Shown here: piece after piece, positions 63,780 to 64,000 of the stretch
Layout of the letters: each line of letters begins with the position of its first letter
Numbering within the stretch: the first letter of the stretch is position 1
From: Clostridium sp. BSD9I1
GTDB taxonomy: Bacteria; Bacillota; Clostridia; Clostridiales; Clostridiaceae
DNA: 64,000 nt
Assembly: GCF_900185645.1 (NCBI RefSeq)
Contig: NZ_FYAM01000004.1
Span: 62,001-126,000, forward strand
Reading direction: 5' to 3'
The notes under the pieces: model-generated
The model's database searches: none
What the model saw: the letters and a program-made list of their open reading frames with translations, nothing else
What the model was told of the DNA's origin: nothing
Position numbers and translations under genes: made by a program

Positions 63780-63885
63780 TCTTCAGGGCGGGGTGTGAGT
63801 CCCCACCGGCGGTAAAGCCCGCGAGCCGAAAGGCTGATTCGGTGTAATTCCGAAGCCGACAGTATAGTCTGGATGGAAGAAGGTA
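63780..63885 (+). promoter_or_regulatory. FMN riboswitch (RFN element)
   Basis: The conserved boxes are all present in order: AGGGCGGGGTG, GAGTCCCCACCGGCGGTAAA, GCCCGCGAGCC, GAAAGGCTGATTCGGTG, AATTCCGAAGCCGACAG and GGATGGAAGAAGG. P1 pairs ATCTTC with GAAGAA. It should repress a riboflavin synthesis or uptake gene when FMN is plentiful. Confidence 0.97.
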
Positions 63886-63906
63886 TAATGGCTTTAGCTA
63901 TTTGCG

Positions 63907-63941
63907 CCCTGATGTTATTTTGTTAGCATCAGGGATTTTTT
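63907..63941 (+). terminator. Expression-platform terminator of the FMN riboswitch
   Basis: CCCTGATG pairs with CATCAGGG, followed by ATTTTTT. CGCCCTG at 63905-63911 can instead pair with CAGGGCG at 63784-63790 of the riboswitch, giving an antiterminator. Confidence 0.9.
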
Positions 63942-63988
63942 ATTATACCTAACCCAAAGAAGATATATAAAATTAGGAGGGTTAAAGT

Positions 63989-64000
63989 ATGAGAGACTTT
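63989..64000 (+). CDS. Start of a gene under FMN-riboswitch control (truncated by the window)
   Basis: Only ATG and three codons (MRDF) are inside the window. AGGAGGG is nine bases upstream. The riboswitch predicts a riboflavin biosynthesis gene or a riboflavin transporter; the four residues cannot tell which. Confidence 0.7.

Noticed and set aside
1-64000. Mobile elements, prophage, CRISPR arrays
   Set aside because: No transposase, integrase, phage gene or regularly spaced repeat was seen; gene order and codon use are even across the window.

Overview
This window is chromosomal DNA from a low-GC, spore-forming anaerobe of the Clostridium sensu stricto type. The evidence is the strong A/T bias, the dense set of sporulation, spore-coat and germination genes (yabG, sipL, spoIIR, ypeB, spoIID, spoIIQ, spoIIID, yyaC, cotS-like genes, a gerA-type operon), sigma-A promoters with near-consensus boxes, TTG/GTG starts behind strong Shine-Dalgarno sites, and clostridial gene order. 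I cannot name the species. No transposon, prophage, CRISPR array or rRNA is visible.

Layout. (1) 1-3250: the end of a nickel-pincer cofactor cluster (larC-larE-larB), a decayed small ORF, and an orphan sugar-type solute-binding lipoprotein. (2) 3254-9668: a spore-coat island with two GT4 glycosyltransferases on the minus strand interleaved with three CotS-family kinase-fold proteins and one degenerate CotS-like protein on the plus strand. (3) 9774-16636: yabG, veg, a probable unannotated minus-strand sRNA, sipL, then cyanophycinase and cyanophycin synthetase. (4) 16751-25284: ispE, a germination receptor operon, spoIIR, a UgtP-like glycosyltransferase and ypeB. (5) 25441-28768: ddl, a PP-loop/NFACT-R-like protein, a DUF1934 protein and two small unknowns. 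(6) 28932-42666: a conserved housekeeping run rho, rpmE, tdk, DUF1385, prmC, prfA, zip, sua5, ywlE, rpiB, upp, comEB, tagO, wecB, thl. (7) 42887-48947: ywmB-murA-spoIID-spoIIQ-spoIIID-mbl and yyaC. (8) 49277-56021: tRNA Tyr-Thr-Tyr, SAM-I riboswitch and metK, recD2, a ComFA-like relic, comFC, a raiA-motif RNA and hpf. (9) 56248-64000: secA, prfB with a programmed frameshift, an M28 peptidase, tex, and an FMN riboswitch in front of a gene that runs off the window.

How the genes fit together. Much of the window serves endospore formation and return to growth: SpoIIR, SpoIID, SpoIIQ and SpoIIID act in signalling, engulfment and mother-cell transcription; SipL, YabG, the CotS proteins and their glycosyltransferases build or process the coat; the GerA-type receptor and YpeB act in germination; cyanophycin enzymes provide a nitrogen reserve that may be linked to sporulation. 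Around these lie translation (prfA, prfB, prmC, rpmE, tRNAs, hpf), wall precursors (ddl, murA, tagO, wecB) and nucleotide salvage (upp, tdk, comEB).

Points most worth following up: the minus-strand sRNA at about 11218-11302, which has a full sigma-A promoter and a terminator; the absence of the F-type ATP synthase operon between thl and ywmB, where I expect it in related clostridia; two decayed catalytic proteins kept in intact operons (a CotS-like pseudokinase and a ComFA-like protein without its P-loop); and a SpoIIQ whose LytM domain lacks the first zinc ligand.
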